From: Spirosoma utsteinense
GTDB lineage: Bacteria; Bacteroidota; Bacteroidia; Cytophagales; Spirosomataceae
NCBI RefSeq assembly: GCF_014282275.1
Contig: NZ_VFIA01000016.1
Coordinates: 62,001 to 126,000 of the forward strand
Direction: 5' to 3'
DNA: 64,000 nt
The notes beneath the pieces were generated by a model. The model ran no database searches. It was not told where the DNA came from and was given only the letters and a program-made list of their open reading frames with translations. Positions 27,135-36,670 of the stretch are shown one piece after another. Positions within the stretch are counted from its first letter, which is position 1. Every line of letters starts with the position of its first letter. The translations under genes and the position numbers were made by a program.

Positions 27135-29072
27135 ATGAATCTGGAGTCCAAAATCCCCGAAGGACCGTTAGCCGAAAAGTGGTCCCGGCATAAATTTGGT
27201 TTGAAGCTGGTGAATCCGGCTAACAAACGGAAGTATGATATTATCGTAGTTGGCACGGGTCTGGCCGGCGCTTCGGCGGCTGCTTCACTTGCTGAACTGG
27301 GGTATAACGTCAAGGCGTTTACCTTCCACGACAGCCCCCGGCGCGCGCACTCCATTGCGGCTCAGGGTGGTATCAATGCGGCCAAGAACTACCAGAACGA
27401 TGGAGACAGCGTTTTCCGTCTGTTCTATGATACAATCAAGGGGGGTGACTACCGCGCCCGGGAAGGAAACGTGTACCGGCTGGCCGAAGTGAGTGTTAAT
27501 ATCATCGACCAGTGTGTAGCCCAGGGTGTACCCTTCGCCCGTGAGTACGGCGGCTTGCTGGCCAACCGTTCGTTCGGTGGTGCGCAGGTGTCGCGTACGT
27601 TCTATGCCCGCGGTCAAACCGGGCAGCAGCTGTTGCTGGGTGCCTACTCGGCTCTGAGCCGTCAGGTGACCAATGGCAAGGTGAAACTGATTACCCGTAC
27701 CGAACTCCTCGACGTTGTCGTTGAAGGCGGTAAGACACGCGGTATTGTTACCCGTAACCTCATTACAGGTAAAATTGAGTCGCACTCGGCCCATGCCGTT
27801 TTACTCTGCACCGGGGGCTACGGTAACGTGTTCTACCTGTCGACAAACGCCATGAACTCCAACGTGACGGCCGCCTGGCGGGCACACAAACGGGGTGCGT
27901 TTTTCGCCAATCCATGCTATACCCAGATTCACCCAACCTGTATTCCCGTTAAAGGGGACTACCAATCCAAGCTGACACTGATGTCGGAGTCGCTGCGGAA
28001 CGATGGTCGGGTATGGGTACCAAAAACCAAAGAAGATGCCGAGAAGATCCGGAAAGGCCAGCTGAAAGCAACCGACCTGACCGAAGATCAGCGCGACTAC
28101 TTCCTGGAGCGCCGGTATCCGTCGTTCGGTAACCTGGTGCCACGTGACGTAGCTTCCCGTAACGCCAAGCACGTTTGCGACGAAGGACGTGGCGTTGCCG
28201 CTACAGGTCTGGCTGTATACCTCGACTTTGCCGATGCTATCAAGCGCGATGGTAAGAAGACTATCGAAGCCAAGTATGGTAACCTGTTCGAGATGTATGA
28301 AAAGATCGTCGACGACAACCCGTACGAGATGCCGATGATGATCTACCCGGCTGTCCACTATACAATGGGCGGTTTGTGGGTCGATTACAACCTGATGACC
28401 AGCGTACCGGGTCTGTACGCGCTTGGCGAAGCGAACTTCTCTGATCACGGTGCTAACCGCCTGGGTGCGTCGGCGCTGATGCAGGGTCTGGCCGATGGTT
28501 ATTTCGTGGTTCCCTACACAGTAGGAGACTACCTGGCTACGATTGGTCCGGCCGATAAAGTATCAGTCGACAGTCCTGCTTTTAAAGAAGCCGAGCAACA
28601 CGTGTCGGACATGACGCAGCGGTTCCTGTCGATCAAAGGCACTGAGCCGGTCGATAGCTTCCACAAGCGTCTGGGCCATATCATGTGGGAATACTGCGGT
28701 ATGTCGCGGAACGCCGAAGGACTGACGAAAGCGAAAGGCCTGATTCAGGACCTGAAGAAAGAGTTCTGGAGCAACGTTCGGGTAACGGGCGAAGGCGACG
28801 AGATGAACCAGTCGCTTGAGCATGCCGGTCGGGTTGCCGACTTCATCGAACTGGGCGAACTGATGGTCGATGACGCGCTGGCCCGGAACGAATCGTGCGG
28901 AGGTCACTTCCGTGAGGAGTTCCAGACCGAAGAGGGTGAAGCCCTGCGCGACGATGCGAACTTTACTTACGTAGCTGCCTGGCAGTTTCAGGGTGAAAAC
29001 CAGCCTGAGTTGCTGAATAAAGAACCACTTGAGTTCGAAAACGTGAAACTCACCCAGCGTAGCTATAAATAA
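27135..29072 (+). CDS. sdhA: Succinate dehydrogenase flavoprotein subunit
   Basis: 645 residues, the length expected for the Bacteroidota SdhA/FrdA type. An N-terminal Rossmann FAD motif, '[19 protein letters not shown]', is followed by '[14 protein letters not shown]', whose His carries the covalent FAD. The substrate and catalytic region includes '[16 protein letters not shown]', and the capping region '[20 protein letters not shown]' is conserved. The C-terminal helical domain is complete. It oxidises succinate to fumarate on the cytoplasmic face. The start ATG at 27135 follows the sdhC spacer, in which short inverted AGCGAAAG/CTTTCGCT words might form a weak hairpin. Confidence 0.97.
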   Translation: MNLESKIPEGPLAEKWSRHKFGLKLVNPANKRKYDIIVVGTGLAGASAAASLAELGYNVKAFTFHDSPRRAHSIAAQGGINAAKNYQNDGDSVFRLFYDTIKGGDYRAREGNVYRLAEVSVNIIDQCVAQGVPFAREYGGLLANRSFGGAQVSRTFYARGQTGQQLLLGAYSALSRQVTNGKVKLITRTELLDVVVEGGKTRGIVTRNLITGKIESHSAHAVLLCTGGYGNVFYLSTNAMNSNVTAAWRAHKRGAFFANPCYTQIHPTCIPVKGDYQSKLTLMSESLRNDGRVWVPKTKEDAEKIRKGQLKATDLTEDQRDYFLERRYPSFGNLVPRDVASRNAKHVCDEGRGVAATGLAVYLDFADAIKRDGKKTIEAKYGNLFEMYEKIVDDNPYEMPMMIYPAVHYTMGGLWVDYNLMTSVPGLYALGEANFSDHGANRLGASALMQGLADGYFVVPYTVGDYLATIGPADKVSVDSPAFKEAEQHVSDMTQRFLSIKGTEPVDSFHKRLGHIMWEYCGMSRNAEGLTKAKGLIQDLKKEFWSNVRVTGEGDEMNQSLEHAGRVADFIELGELMVDDALARNESCGGHFREEFQTEEGEALRDDANFTYVAAWQFQGENQPELLNKEPLEFENVKLTQRSYK

Positions 29073-29082
29073 TAGTTGAACT

Positions 29083-29166
29083 AGTCGTAAGTCGAAGCAG
29101 TCGGAAGTCGTAAGAAAACCTTACACTACGACCCCACTTTTGACTTACGACTACTACGACTTCTGA
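29083..29166. repeat. TCGTA-word inverted repeat cluster between sdhA and sdhB
   Basis: AGTCGTAAGTC at 29083-29093 is perfectly inverted at 29142-29152 (GACTTACGACT), and further GTCGTAAG and CTACGAC units lie between and after. The same word builds the much longer palindrome at 62454-62547. It falls in the 103-bp sdhA-sdhB spacer, so it would be transcribed as a structured intercistronic RNA. Confidence 0.7.
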
Positions 29167-29175
29167 CCATTTACC

Positions 29176-29934
29176 ATGAAAATCAATCTTAAAGTCTGGA
29201 GACAGAAAAATAATAATACGGAGGGTAAACTGGTTGAGTACCAACTGGATAAAATATCCCCCGATATGTCGTTTCTGGAGATGTTCGACGTGCTGAACGG
29301 CGAGCTGACCAAAAAGGGCGAAGAGATTATTGCTTTCGATCACGATTGCCGGGAAGGTATTTGTGGTTCGTGCAGTATGTACATCAATGGCCGTGCTCAT
29401 GGTCCGCAAACGGGTGCCACAACCTGCCAGTTGCACATGCGCTCCTTCAACGACGGCGATACGATCGTAGTTGAGCCCTGGCGGTCACGGGCGTTCCCGG
29501 TTATCAAAGACCTGATGGTCGACCGGACAGCCTTTGACCGGGTCATTCAGTCGGGTGGTTACGTATCGGTAAACACGGGTTCGGCCCGTGATGCCAACGA
29601 AACACTTATCCCCCGTAGCATCGCTGATGAGGCAATGGATGCGGCTCAGTGTATCGGCTGTGGTGCCTGCGTGGCAGCCTGCAAAAATGCATCGGCTATG
29701 TTGTTCGTGGCGGCAAAAGTATCGCATATGGCGGTGCTGCCACAGGGACAGGCTGAGAGCACGGAGCGTGCCGAACGCATGGTTGCGCAGATGGATGCTG
29801 AAGGATTCGGTGCCTGCTCATTTACGGGTGCCTGCTCGGTGGAGTGTCCCAAGTCGATCTCACTTGATCACATTGCCCGGATGAACCGGGAGTATCTGGG
29901 TGCCAAGCTGACCTCGACAAACGTTCAGGGCTAG
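29176..29934 (+). CDS. sdhB: Succinate dehydrogenase iron-sulfur subunit
   Basis: 252 residues. It passes electrons from SdhA to the membrane subunit through three clusters. The 2Fe-2S ligands are in '[15 protein letters not shown]' with the fourth Cys in 'GATTCQ'. The ferredoxin-like domain has '[13 protein letters not shown]' and '[15 protein letters not shown]' for the other two clusters. Length and order match the Bacteroidota SdhB. Last gene of sdhCAB, followed by a strong hairpin terminator. The spacer to sdhA holds the TCGTA repeat cluster. Confidence 0.97.
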   Translation: MKINLKVWRQKNNNTEGKLVEYQLDKISPDMSFLEMFDVLNGELTKKGEEIIAFDHDCREGICGSCSMYINGRAHGPQTGATTCQLHMRSFNDGDTIVVEPWRSRAFPVIKDLMVDRTAFDRVIQSGGYVSVNTGSARDANETLIPRSIADEAMDAAQCIGCGACVAACKNASAMLFVAAKVSHMAVLPQGQAESTERAERMVAQMDAEGFGACSFTGACSVECPKSISLDHIARMNREYLGAKLTSTNVQG

Positions 29935-29947
29935 GCAGCAAAGCCAG

Positions 29948-30006
29948 ACACAAAAAATCCCGGTCAGCGGTGGTTTATAGCCACTGCTGACCGGGATTTT
30001 CTGTGT
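29948..30006. terminator. Terminator of sdhCAB
   Basis: A long stem pairs 29948-29973 with 29981-30006 (core AAAATCCCGGTCAGC...GCTGACCGGGATTTT, one or two mismatches) and encloses a short TTTATAG-type loop. The flanking A- and T-runs let it work in both directions. It directly abuts the palindromic element at 30007. Confidence 0.8.
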
Positions 30007-30113
30007 CAACCCTGCCAGTGGTCCGCCAGGACCCTGGTAGTGGTTTTAAAGAATCCAGTGGCTAAATCTTTCAAAACCACTACCAGGGTCCTGGCGGACC
30101 ACTGGCAGGGTTG
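30007..30113. repeat. Long-armed palindromic element, copy 1 (MITE-like)
   Basis: Two perfect 41-bp arms (30007-30047 and 30073-30113) flank a 25-bp loop. The arm contains CCCTGCCAGTGGTCC and, two bases later, AGGACCCTGGTAGTGG. A related element with the same arm core lies at 46003-46164. No transposase is encoded. The element sits exactly at the end of the sdhB terminator and before the 3' end of a converging gene. Confidence 0.85.
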
Positions 30114-30124
30114 TCGTACCTACC

Positions 30125-30670
30125 TTACCGCAGGCGTACTAACTTCAGATAACAGGGCTGGTCGCAACGCTGGCTTAGGATCAGGGTGTCCCGCACAAAG
30201 CTTAGCTTTTGCCGAAAAGAAACGTTGGCACCGTTGGTATTGATATATAAATTGACGCCCAGGCCTTCGTCAAACGTCGAATCGACGCGGAACTGCCGGA
30301 TGGGGGTATAATACGTCATCTCGCTGCCACTGGTAGATAAGTTGCCTTCGCTGTCGAAGGTAAGCGTTTGAGGCCTCAGCCCAGCGTACCGCCTGGTCAC
30401 GTAAAACGAGGTGTCGCGTAAAACGGAAAGCGTGTCTGGCCGGGTCGTATAAACAGTATCCCGATTGGTAATGACCGTGTCAGGTCGGGTCGCGTAAACC
30501 GGCACCCGGTAGGTAGAATCTTTGGGGAACCGGCGTTCATGCAGCTGCCATGTGCCAACGATACGTAAGTCGCCCGCTCCCGAGGAGAAAGCCGGAGACG
30601 TGTCTTTACAGCTAGTGACGAAACCCGTTACGGCCAGAAAGAAAATCAATAATAAACCGCTATTTTTCAT
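30125..30670 (-). CDS. Small lipoprotein of unknown function with RPDT/RDT repeats
   Basis: 181 residues. A signal peptide with lipobox VTSC (Cys21) is followed by 'RIVGTWQLHERRF', reminiscent of lipocalin-like lipoproteins. The middle (about residues 55-95) repeats the pattern (R/N)RDTV-Y-x-TRPDT: 'TRPDTVITNRDTVYTTRPDT'. The C-terminal half looks like a small beta-barrel ('LTFDSEGNLSTSGSEMTYY'). I recognise no named family beyond the lipocalin-like resemblance. It ends 12 bp from the palindromic element and is separated by 88 bp from the M20 gene upstream, read in the same direction. Confidence 0.75.
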   Translation of the reverse strand: MKNSGLLLIFFLAVTGFVTSCKDTSPAFSSGAGDLRIVGTWQLHERRFPKDSTYRVPVYATRPDTVITNRDTVYTTRPDTLSVLRDTSFYVTRRYAGLRPQTLTFDSEGNLSTSGSEMTYYTPIRQFRVDSTFDEGLGVNLYINTNGANVSFRQKLSFVRDTLILSQRCDQPCYLKLVRLR

Positions 30671-30758
30671 GGTTGCGGGTGGGTGTTACTTCACCTATCG
30701 GGTGGCATACGTTCAACCGGACTACCCGGTAAATGAAGCTGGTTTTGGGGTGAGTCAA

Positions 30759-31970
30759 CTAGCTAGTCATAGCCGCTAATTCACGAACGGCCAGCCAACT
30801 CATGAGCCCGGCACCGGTTTCCAGTGAGGCCTCGTCAATATCAAACGTTGGCGTATGGACACCTGATATAATGCCCCGTTCTTCGTTGCGCGTACCAAGT
30901 CGGTAGAAGCACGAGTCGACGACCTGCGAGTAGAAGGCAAAGTCTTCGCCCGCCATCCATAGATCGAGATCGACTACGTTTTCCTGGCCCATATACTCCA
31001 CCGCCTGCGCCCGAACACGCCGGGTCAGTTCGGGGTGATTTTTCAGGTAAGGGTAGCCGTTGACGATGGTAAATTCGCAACTACCGCCCATGGCTTCGGC
31101 AATGCCTTCGGCCAGTTTGACCATCCGCTTCTTACCCTCGGCCCGCCACTCCTCATTCATACACCGGAACGTACCCTGAATGGTGACCTCGTTTGGAATG
31201 ACGTTGGTGACACCGTCGGCAATAAACCGGCCGAACGACAACACAGAAGGACTGGCCGGCGGGCGGTTGCGGCTGATGATCTGCTGCAACGCAACGATGA
31301 TGTGCGACGCAATCAGCACCGGATCGACCAGGCTGTCGGGCATAGCCGCGTGCCCGCCTTTGCCGCGGACGGTCAGGTACAGTTCATCGGTGCTGGCCAT
31401 GTACATACCTTCGCGAAAGCCGATTTTACCAACGGGAATATTAGGGGCTACGTGCTGACCGATCATGCTCACGGGTGTGGGATTCTCCAGAACGCCTTCC
31501 TTGATCATGAGCGAAGCACCACCGGGGGCTTTCTCTTCGCCCGGCTGAAACACCAGCTTTACCGTTCCGTCAAACTCATCGCGCAGTACGTTAAGAATGC
31601 GCGCCACGCCCAGCAAACTAGCCGTATGAGCATCGTGTCCGCAGGCATGCATGACGCCCTCGACGGTCGATTTATAGGGTACATTGTTGGCTTCGTGGAT
31701 CGGGAGCGCGTCCATGTCGGCCCGGAGCGCAATAACCCGATTGCCGGCGGACTCGGTCCCTTTTCGTCCTTCGATCAGCGCTACCAGTCCTGTATCGGCC
31801 ACTCCTTCCTGAGGCTGGATACCAATAGCCCTGAGTTGATCGGCAACGAAACGGGCCGTGTTGCGTTCCTGAAACGACAGTTCGGGGTGGGCGTGCAGGT
31901 GTCGGCGGGTCTGGACGATGTCGGCCGCATAGTGTCGGGCGAGCGATTTAATGGATTCTTGCAGTGCCAT
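30759..31970 (-). CDS. M20-family amidohydrolase/peptidase
   Basis: 403 residues from the ATG at 31970 (MALQESIKSL). An in-frame upstream ATG adds only MFYPYY. Metal-binding motifs are 'HACGHDAHTA' and 'FQPGEEKAPGGA', with 'ALRADMDALPIHEAN' before and the late His in 'VHTPTFDIDEASLETG'. The dimerisation (lid) domain includes 'VRGKGGHAAMPDSLVDPV'. This is the M20D group (hippurate hydrolase, N-acyl-amino-acid amidohydrolase, IAA-amino-acid hydrolase). The exact amide substrate cannot be chosen from sequence. It is cytoplasmic, with no signal peptide, and stands alone downstream of the RDD gene. Confidence 0.93.
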   Translation of the reverse strand: MALQESIKSLARHYAADIVQTRRHLHAHPELSFQERNTARFVADQLRAIGIQPQEGVADTGLVALIEGRKGTESAGNRVIALRADMDALPIHEANNVPYKSTVEGVMHACGHDAHTASLLGVARILNVLRDEFDGTVKLVFQPGEEKAPGGASLMIKEGVLENPTPVSMIGQHVAPNIPVGKIGFREGMYMASTDELYLTVRGKGGHAAMPDSLVDPVLIASHIIVALQQIISRNRPPASPSVLSFGRFIADGVTNVIPNEVTIQGTFRCMNEEWRAEGKKRMVKLAEGIAEAMGGSCEFTIVNGYPYLKNHPELTRRVRAQAVEYMGQENVVDLDLWMAGEDFAFYSQVVDSCFYRLGTRNEERGIISGVHTPTFDIDEASLETGAGLMSWLAVRELAAMTS

Positions 31971-32024
31971 ATAGTAAGGGTAGAACACAGGTCTGAATGC
32001 TTGATCCGTTCGATCTGTGTTTGT

Positions 32025-32723
32025 TTATTGGGTTGTTACAAATTGATAATCTGTACAAATGGTTTCCAGAAAAGCCCGGTTGCTCAATTCGCTCCGAATA
32101 CCGGTTACCTCTTTGATTTTATCGGCTGTGCGGTTTAGAACCCATTCGTCGCCCCGCTGAAGTACCTGCCGTACGATATGGATATCGCGGTCAGACAGCA
32201 GTCGTGCGTCAGGAAACTGAACATTGTATGAATCAGGCAACGGACGGATCAGAATATCGTTCAGTGAAACAGCCGGTTTCGCTTTAACGACGGTTGTGCC
32301 AGCGGCAATATCGCCCAGGCGCTGGCCTTTCCCATTAGCCGCTACCGTAATCACCGGAACAACACCGCCAAAGAACACAACAGACTCGACAATACGGAGC
32401 AGCCACCGGATCAGGTAAGCGCCCAGGCCCGGTTGAGATCCATCGAGCATGACAACGCGGGTTTCCATGGCCAGTTTCCCCACACTACGCCCATTGAGTA
32501 GCCATTCGCAGATCAGATCGTAAAAACCAATCGGCAACACGCCGACCAGCAGGGTGTAATAGTTGCCTAACCGAAGGCCCATAGCAGCCGGCACACCCAG
32601 CGTGAGGAGGAACCAGCCCAGAAATACAACATAATCGAGTAAGGTGGCTAGAATCCGGTCGCCAAGGCTGGCGGGTTCATATTCAAGCAGAACGTTTTGG
32701 GAGGTGCGAATAGCAACGGACAT
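32025..32723 (-). CDS. RDD-family membrane protein
   Basis: 232 residues. The N-terminal RDD domain carries 'EPASLGDRILATLLDYVVFLGWF' (Arg and Asp in the first helix) and three or four membrane helices, with 'NGRSVGKLAMETRVV' between them. The soluble tail (about 150-232) has no recognised domain. RDD proteins are thought to act in transport, but the role is unsettled. It is divergent from the SpoIIM-MoxR cluster, with which RDD genes are commonly associated in Bacteroidota. A TAATTTTG -7-like box lies on the minus strand at 32775-32782. Confidence 0.9.
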   Translation of the reverse strand: MSVAIRTSQNVLLEYEPASLGDRILATLLDYVVFLGWFLLTLGVPAAMGLRLGNYYTLLVGVLPIGFYDLICEWLLNGRSVGKLAMETRVVMLDGSQPGLGAYLIRWLLRIVESVVFFGGVVPVITVAANGKGQRLGDIAAGTTVVKAKPAVSLNDILIRPLPDSYNVQFPDARLLSDRDIHIVRQVLQRGDEWVLNRTADKIKEVTGIRSELSNRAFLETICTDYQFVTTQ

Positions 32724-32891
32724 GAAAGCAGTTAGTAGGTTGATTAGTCAGATAGTTGCACCCGGTAGATTTCTCAAAATTAGTACCCAGATAGTTTGTC
32801 TTTACCACATTATTCGCCAAATTTTCGCTTTCTGCCATTTATCGAGTTTGACTGACAGACCTGGCAACTTCCTGACTGATTTAACGCCTGT

Positions 32892-33836
32892 ATGCGCGAA
32901 TCTCAATTTGTTAAACGCAATACCGACAAGTGGCAGGCCATCGAGCAAAATCCATCCCGCAATCCTGATGAACTAACGGAACGCTTTGTGGAACTGACCG
33001 ATGATCTATCGTATGCCCGTACCTTCTATCCCGACTCAAACGTTACGCGGTACCTGAACGGGCTAACGGCGCAGATGCACCGGGGATTGATGCAGAACCG
33101 GCGCGACGACCGTAGCCGGTTTATTACTTTCTGGCAGTACGAGCTACCACTCTTGTTTCGGCAATCGCAGCGGCTACTGGCTGTATCGGCCGGTATATTT
33201 CTGATAGCCTGTGTGCTGGGCTGGGTGTCGGCGGCACACGACAATACATTTGTCCGACTGATTCTAGGCGATCAATACGTGAATATGACGCTCGAAAACA
33301 TCAGGAAAGGCGATCCGCTGGGTGTGTATAACAGCAGCGATCAGGCTACGATGTTTGTGCAGATCACACTCAACAATATTTACGTAGCGTTCCGGACCTT
33401 TATTTTCGGGCTGTTCGCATCGTTCGGCACGATCGCCATGCTCTTCTACAACGGCGTGATGCTCGGTTCATTTCAGTATTTTTTTTACGAGCGGGGGTTA
33501 TTGCTGGACTCGGTACTGAAAATCTGGGTTCACGGCACACTGGAGATATCGGCCATCGTTATTGCGGGTTGTGCAGGCCTTACCGTTGGCAACAGTCTGC
33601 TCTTTCCCGGTACGTTCTCCCGGCTGGATTCGTTCAAACGCGGGATCAGGCAGGGTCTGAAAATTGCGGTGGGGCTGGTCCCTATTTTCATTGCCGCTGG
33701 TTTTCTGGAAAGCTTCATTACACGCCTTACCCTGCCGCCCCTCGTTAGCGGAAGTATTATCCTGATTTCAGCCGCTTTTATTATCTGGTACTTCATTATC
33801 TATCCAATTCACCTTAACCGTAAAGTACAGCCATGA
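32892..33836 (+). CDS. SpoIIM-family (stage II sporulation protein M-like) membrane protein
   Basis: 314 residues. A soluble N-terminal part begins 'MRESQFVKRNTDKWQAIEQN', typical of the Bacteroidota SpoIIM-like group. About five membrane helices follow from near residue 95, including 'LLAVSAGIFLIACVLGWVSA' and 'TLEISAIVIAGCAGLTVGNS', the latter holding the conserved HGTLE motif. In spore formers SpoIIM joins the engulfment peptidoglycan complex. Here, in a non-sporulating phylum, the role is unknown but linked by gene order to MoxR and DUF58. First gene of a six-gene cluster, overlapping the next by 4 bp (ATGA). Confidence 0.9.
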   Translation: MRESQFVKRNTDKWQAIEQNPSRNPDELTERFVELTDDLSYARTFYPDSNVTRYLNGLTAQMHRGLMQNRRDDRSRFITFWQYELPLLFRQSQRLLAVSAGIFLIACVLGWVSAAHDNTFVRLILGDQYVNMTLENIRKGDPLGVYNSSDQATMFVQITLNNIYVAFRTFIFGLFASFGTIAMLFYNGVMLGSFQYFFYERGLLLDSVLKIWVHGTLEISAIVIAGCAGLTVGNSLLFPGTFSRLDSFKRGIRQGLKIAVGLVPIFIAAGFLESFITRLTLPPLVSGSIILISAAFIIWYFIIYPIHLNRKVQP

Positions 33837-34714
33837 TTCAACTTTTCCAGCAGCGCGATTTTGGTAACAAGATCAACGTTACCTTTCAGTACATTATCCA
33901 GAACTTCCGAAGCCTGGGCATGGTGTTGCTTTATATTGTAGCCCCGGTGGCCGTAGTAGCCGGCATAGCATCGGGAATCCTGCAATCCAATATGCTGCGC
34001 CTGACCAACGAAATGGCCCAGTCACAATCCAGCAATCCAATGGTGGTGCTTCAGGCAATGGCTCAGCTCATGTCGCCTGCATTTTGGTTAGCCATGCTGT
34101 TTGGCCTGCTGGCCAACGTGACGGTCGTGTTGGCTACCTATGCCCACATGAAGGTATATGAACGCACAGGGGGGCAGGACGTTTCAGTGGCCAGCGTGTG
34201 GGCTGAGATGCAACCTGTCATTGGGCGCGCTATCATCATCTCGGTGCTGGGATCGATTTTTACAGCTGTTGGTATGCTGTTTTTCGTTATTCCGGGTATT
34301 TATGTGGCGGTTGTGCTATCACTTGCACTAGCCGTAACATCGTTCGAGGGGGCCAGCTTCGGTGAAACCCTGGAACGCTGCTTCAAGCTGATCCGCGACA
34401 AGTGGTGGTCCACGTTCGGACTACTGATAGTTATGGCCATCATCGTTACCATTGTAGGGATGATTTTTGCCCTCCCTACGGCCATCATTGGGTTTTTTAT
34501 CGGCGCAAAAATGTTGCCCGATGTTTCAACTGGCTGGCTGGTAATTGGAAACGTCATTGCGCTCGTTGGGCGGACTTTACTCAATTCTATTTTGTACCTG
34601 GCTATCGGATTCCAGTACACCAATCTGGTTGAGCGGCAGGAAGGCCGGGGCTTGCTTTCGGCCATCGATAACATTGGTGCTCCATCACAACCCCACGACC
34701 GGAATGAGGAGTAG
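33833..34714 (+). CDS. Hypothetical multi-pass membrane protein
   Basis: 293 residues with about six predicted membrane helices. The segment 'GMLFFVIPGIYVAVVLSLALAV' followed by 'SFGETLERCFKLIRDKWWSTFG' resembles membrane domains of the glycerophosphodiester phosphodiesterase/DUF975 type, a resemblance only. The translational start overlaps the SpoIIM stop, and its own end overlaps the DUF4129 start by 11 bp, so it belongs to the same operon. Function in this cluster is not known. Confidence 0.85.
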   Translation: MIQLFQQRDFGNKINVTFQYIIQNFRSLGMVLLYIVAPVAVVAGIASGILQSNMLRLTNEMAQSQSSNPMVVLQAMAQLMSPAFWLAMLFGLLANVTVVLATYAHMKVYERTGGQDVSVASVWAEMQPVIGRAIIISVLGSIFTAVGMLFFVIPGIYVAVVLSLALAVTSFEGASFGETLERCFKLIRDKWWSTFGLLIVMAIIVTIVGMIFALPTAIIGFFIGAKMLPDVSTGWLVIGNVIALVGRTLLNSILYLAIGFQYTNLVERQEGRGLLSAIDNIGAPSQPHDRNEE

Positions 34715-35447
34715 CCGTACTAAATGGCAGGCGCTGCTGGTTTGGTTGCTGATTCTGACCGCTATCGGACCGATCAGTTCGTTGGCGCAATCAGCCAAAG
34801 CGCCTGCTAAGGCTGTAAACGCGCCTGACGACCAGCTGCCGGTACAGATTCGGTATCCCAACGCTGGGCGCCTTCGTGAGCTACAAACCGACCGCGACTA
34901 TCAGTATGGCCGCGATACCCCACCGCCCGAAAACCCGATGGCCCGGTTCGGGCAATGGCTGTGGCGTAAAATCGGTGATTTCTTCCGGAGTCAGGCTTAT
35001 AAAAATGTCGGGCAATATGTGGTGCTGGTACTCATTGCCGGACTGGTGGTGTACCTGCTCATGAAAGCCGAAGTAATGGGCTTCCTGTTTTCCAAACGAG
35101 CCCAGTCAGGCCAGTTGGATTACGAAAACCTGACGGAAAATATCCATGCGATTGATTTCGACAGGGCCATAGAAGAAGCGGTGAATGGACGCAGCTACCG
35201 GCTGGCAATACGGCTACTTTATTTACGAACGTTAAAACAACTGACCGACACGGCTCATATTCAGTATAAGCCCGACAAAACCAACCGGCAGTATGTATAT
35301 GAGCTGGCATCACCCCTGCAAGCTGATTTTGAAACGCTGACACGCCAGTTCGAGTTTGTCTGGTACGGTGATTCTCCGGTAGATGAAACCCGATTTGAAG
35401 CGATCCGTCAGCAGTTTCAAACCTTCAACCGACTCTTCGTCCAGTAG
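34704..35447 (+). CDS. DUF4129-containing membrane protein
   Basis: 247 residues from the ATG at 34704, just inside the previous gene. A longer frame from 34545 would start antisense-like inside that gene and lacks signal character. A signal peptide (VWLLILTAIGPISSLAQ) leads to a short periplasmic part, one membrane helix near residues 95-115 ('QYVVLVLIAGLVVYLLM'), and the cytoplasmic DUF4129 domain ('NGRSYRLAIRLLYLRTLKQL' and 'TRQFEFVWYGDSPVDETRFE'). DUF4129 genes accompany MoxR/DUF58 loci. Its role is unproven. Confidence 0.88.
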   Translation: MRSSRTKWQALLVWLLILTAIGPISSLAQSAKAPAKAVNAPDDQLPVQIRYPNAGRLRELQTDRDYQYGRDTPPPENPMARFGQWLWRKIGDFFRSQAYKNVGQYVVLVLIAGLVVYLLMKAEVMGFLFSKRAQSGQLDYENLTENIHAIDFDRAIEEAVNGRSYRLAIRLLYLRTLKQLTDTAHIQYKPDKTNRQYVYELASPLQADFETLTRQFEFVWYGDSPVDETRFEAIRQQFQTFNRLFVQ

Positions 35448-35488
35448 CCATAACGTATAAAAGGCGGGAAACCCCGTAGAAATCACCG

Positions 35489-36670
35489 TTGAAGCCTAAT
35501 AAATACTTACTGATTCTACTGGCTACGATAGGGGCTTATGTCGTGTTCGAGTACTACCGCCCCAAGCCGCTCGACTGGACGCCTACGTACCGGAACGATA
35601 CTAAAATTCCGTTCGGTACGCAGGCGCTTTATGAATTACTCCCGGCCGTAATGCAACAGCCAGCGGTCAAGTCGGTGCGTTTGCCCGTTTACAATTTCCT
35701 GACCACAGAAAAATTGACTGGCCGAAGTAATTACGTTTTTGTAAGCCAGAACTTTAAGGTCGATGGTAACGACCTGAAGCAATTACTGAATTACGTCCGG
35801 CGGGGTAACAACGTCTTCATATCGGCCTACGACTTACCCGACACATTAGGTAGGGTACTTGGCTTCAAGGCTGAGGTGAAAGACCCGACAAAAGCCGATA
35901 CGACGTTGCGACAGAACCTGGTGAACCGGCAACTCCGGAAGCCTGGGGGCTACAACTTCTTCCATGACGATGGCCGGAATTTTCTGACCGTGACCAAACA
36001 AACGGGCGTGACTGTCCTGGGGCGTAATGCCCGGAACGAACCTGTATTTATTCGGATTCGGTATGGTAGCGGGCAGTTTCTGGTGCATAATCTACCGTTG
36101 GCATTCACGAATTACTATGTGCTCGACCCCAAAACGTCTGATTATGTCAGCAAGGCACTGGCCTACCTGCCAGCCTTGCCAACCTACTGGGACGAATACC
36201 TGAAGCAGGGTCGGTTCGATGAAGACCAACAATCCATTTTCCGGTATGTCTGGAGTCAGCCTGCGCTCAACTGGGCTTATTATATCGTTGTCTTCGGCCT
36301 GGTCTTTTACGCACTTTTCGCGGGGAAGCGCACCCAGCGCGTTATCCCGGTTGTGGAAGCGCCCCGGAATACATCGGTAGATTTCGTGAAAACCGTTGGC
36401 CGGCTTTATTTTCAGCAAGGCGATCATGATAACCTCGCCCGTAAAAGAATCCGGTATTTTCTGGCTGATCTGCGAGAACGGTACGGCCTGAACACAAATA
36501 ACCTGGATAACGAGTTTACCGACAGTCTGGCTCACAAACGTGGGATTCCCCGCGACGATGCCCGTGAGTTGGTCCTTTTGCTGCGTAATGCCCAGAAAAG
36601 TATTTCACTATCGGAATACGACCTGTTGACGCTTAATGCAGCCATTGAAAAATTTAATCAAACTGCCTGA
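35489..36670 (+). CDS. DUF4350-containing membrane protein (TTG start)
   Basis: 393 residues from a TTG at 35489. No in-frame ATG occurs before the middle of the conserved N-terminal region, so the TTG is the likely start. It begins with a membrane helix ('YLLILLATIGAYVVFEYYRP'), followed by an extracytoplasmic DUF4350 part: 'PFGTQALYELLPAV' and 'NYVRRGNNVFISAYDLPDTLG'. A second helix lies near 260-280 ('WAYYIVVFGLVFYALFAG'), and a cytoplasmic tail follows. It ends directly against the MoxR ATG. The family is common beside MoxR ATPases. Activity is unknown. Confidence 0.88.
   Translation: MKPNKYLLILLATIGAYVVFEYYRPKPLDWTPTYRNDTKIPFGTQALYELLPAVMQQPAVKSVRLPVYNFLTTEKLTGRSNYVFVSQNFKVDGNDLKQLLNYVRRGNNVFISAYDLPDTLGRVLGFKAEVKDPTKADTTLRQNLVNRQLRKPGGYNFFHDDGRNFLTVTKQTGVTVLGRNARNEPVFIRIRYGSGQFLVHNLPLAFTNYYVLDPKTSDYVSKALAYLPALPTYWDEYLKQGRFDEDQQSIFRYVWSQPALNWAYYIVVFGLVFYALFAGKRTQRVIPVVEAPRNTSVDFVKTVGRLYFQQGDHDNLARKRIRYFLADLRERYGLNTNNLDNEFTDSLAHKRGIPRDDARELVLLLRNAQKSISLSEYDLLTLNAAIEKFNQTA

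Noticed and set aside
30040..30243. Short ORF across the palindromic element at 30007-30113
   Set aside because: It reads through hairpin arms and the antisense of the lipoprotein gene; no coding character.
31035..32138. 367-residue plus-strand ORF over the M20 and RDD genes
   Set aside because: Antisense to an M20 gene with clear metal-binding motifs and crosses an intergenic gap.
33833..34714. Calling this gene a glycerophosphodiester phosphodiesterase
   Set aside because: Only the membrane-helix pattern resembles that family; no catalytic domain is present.
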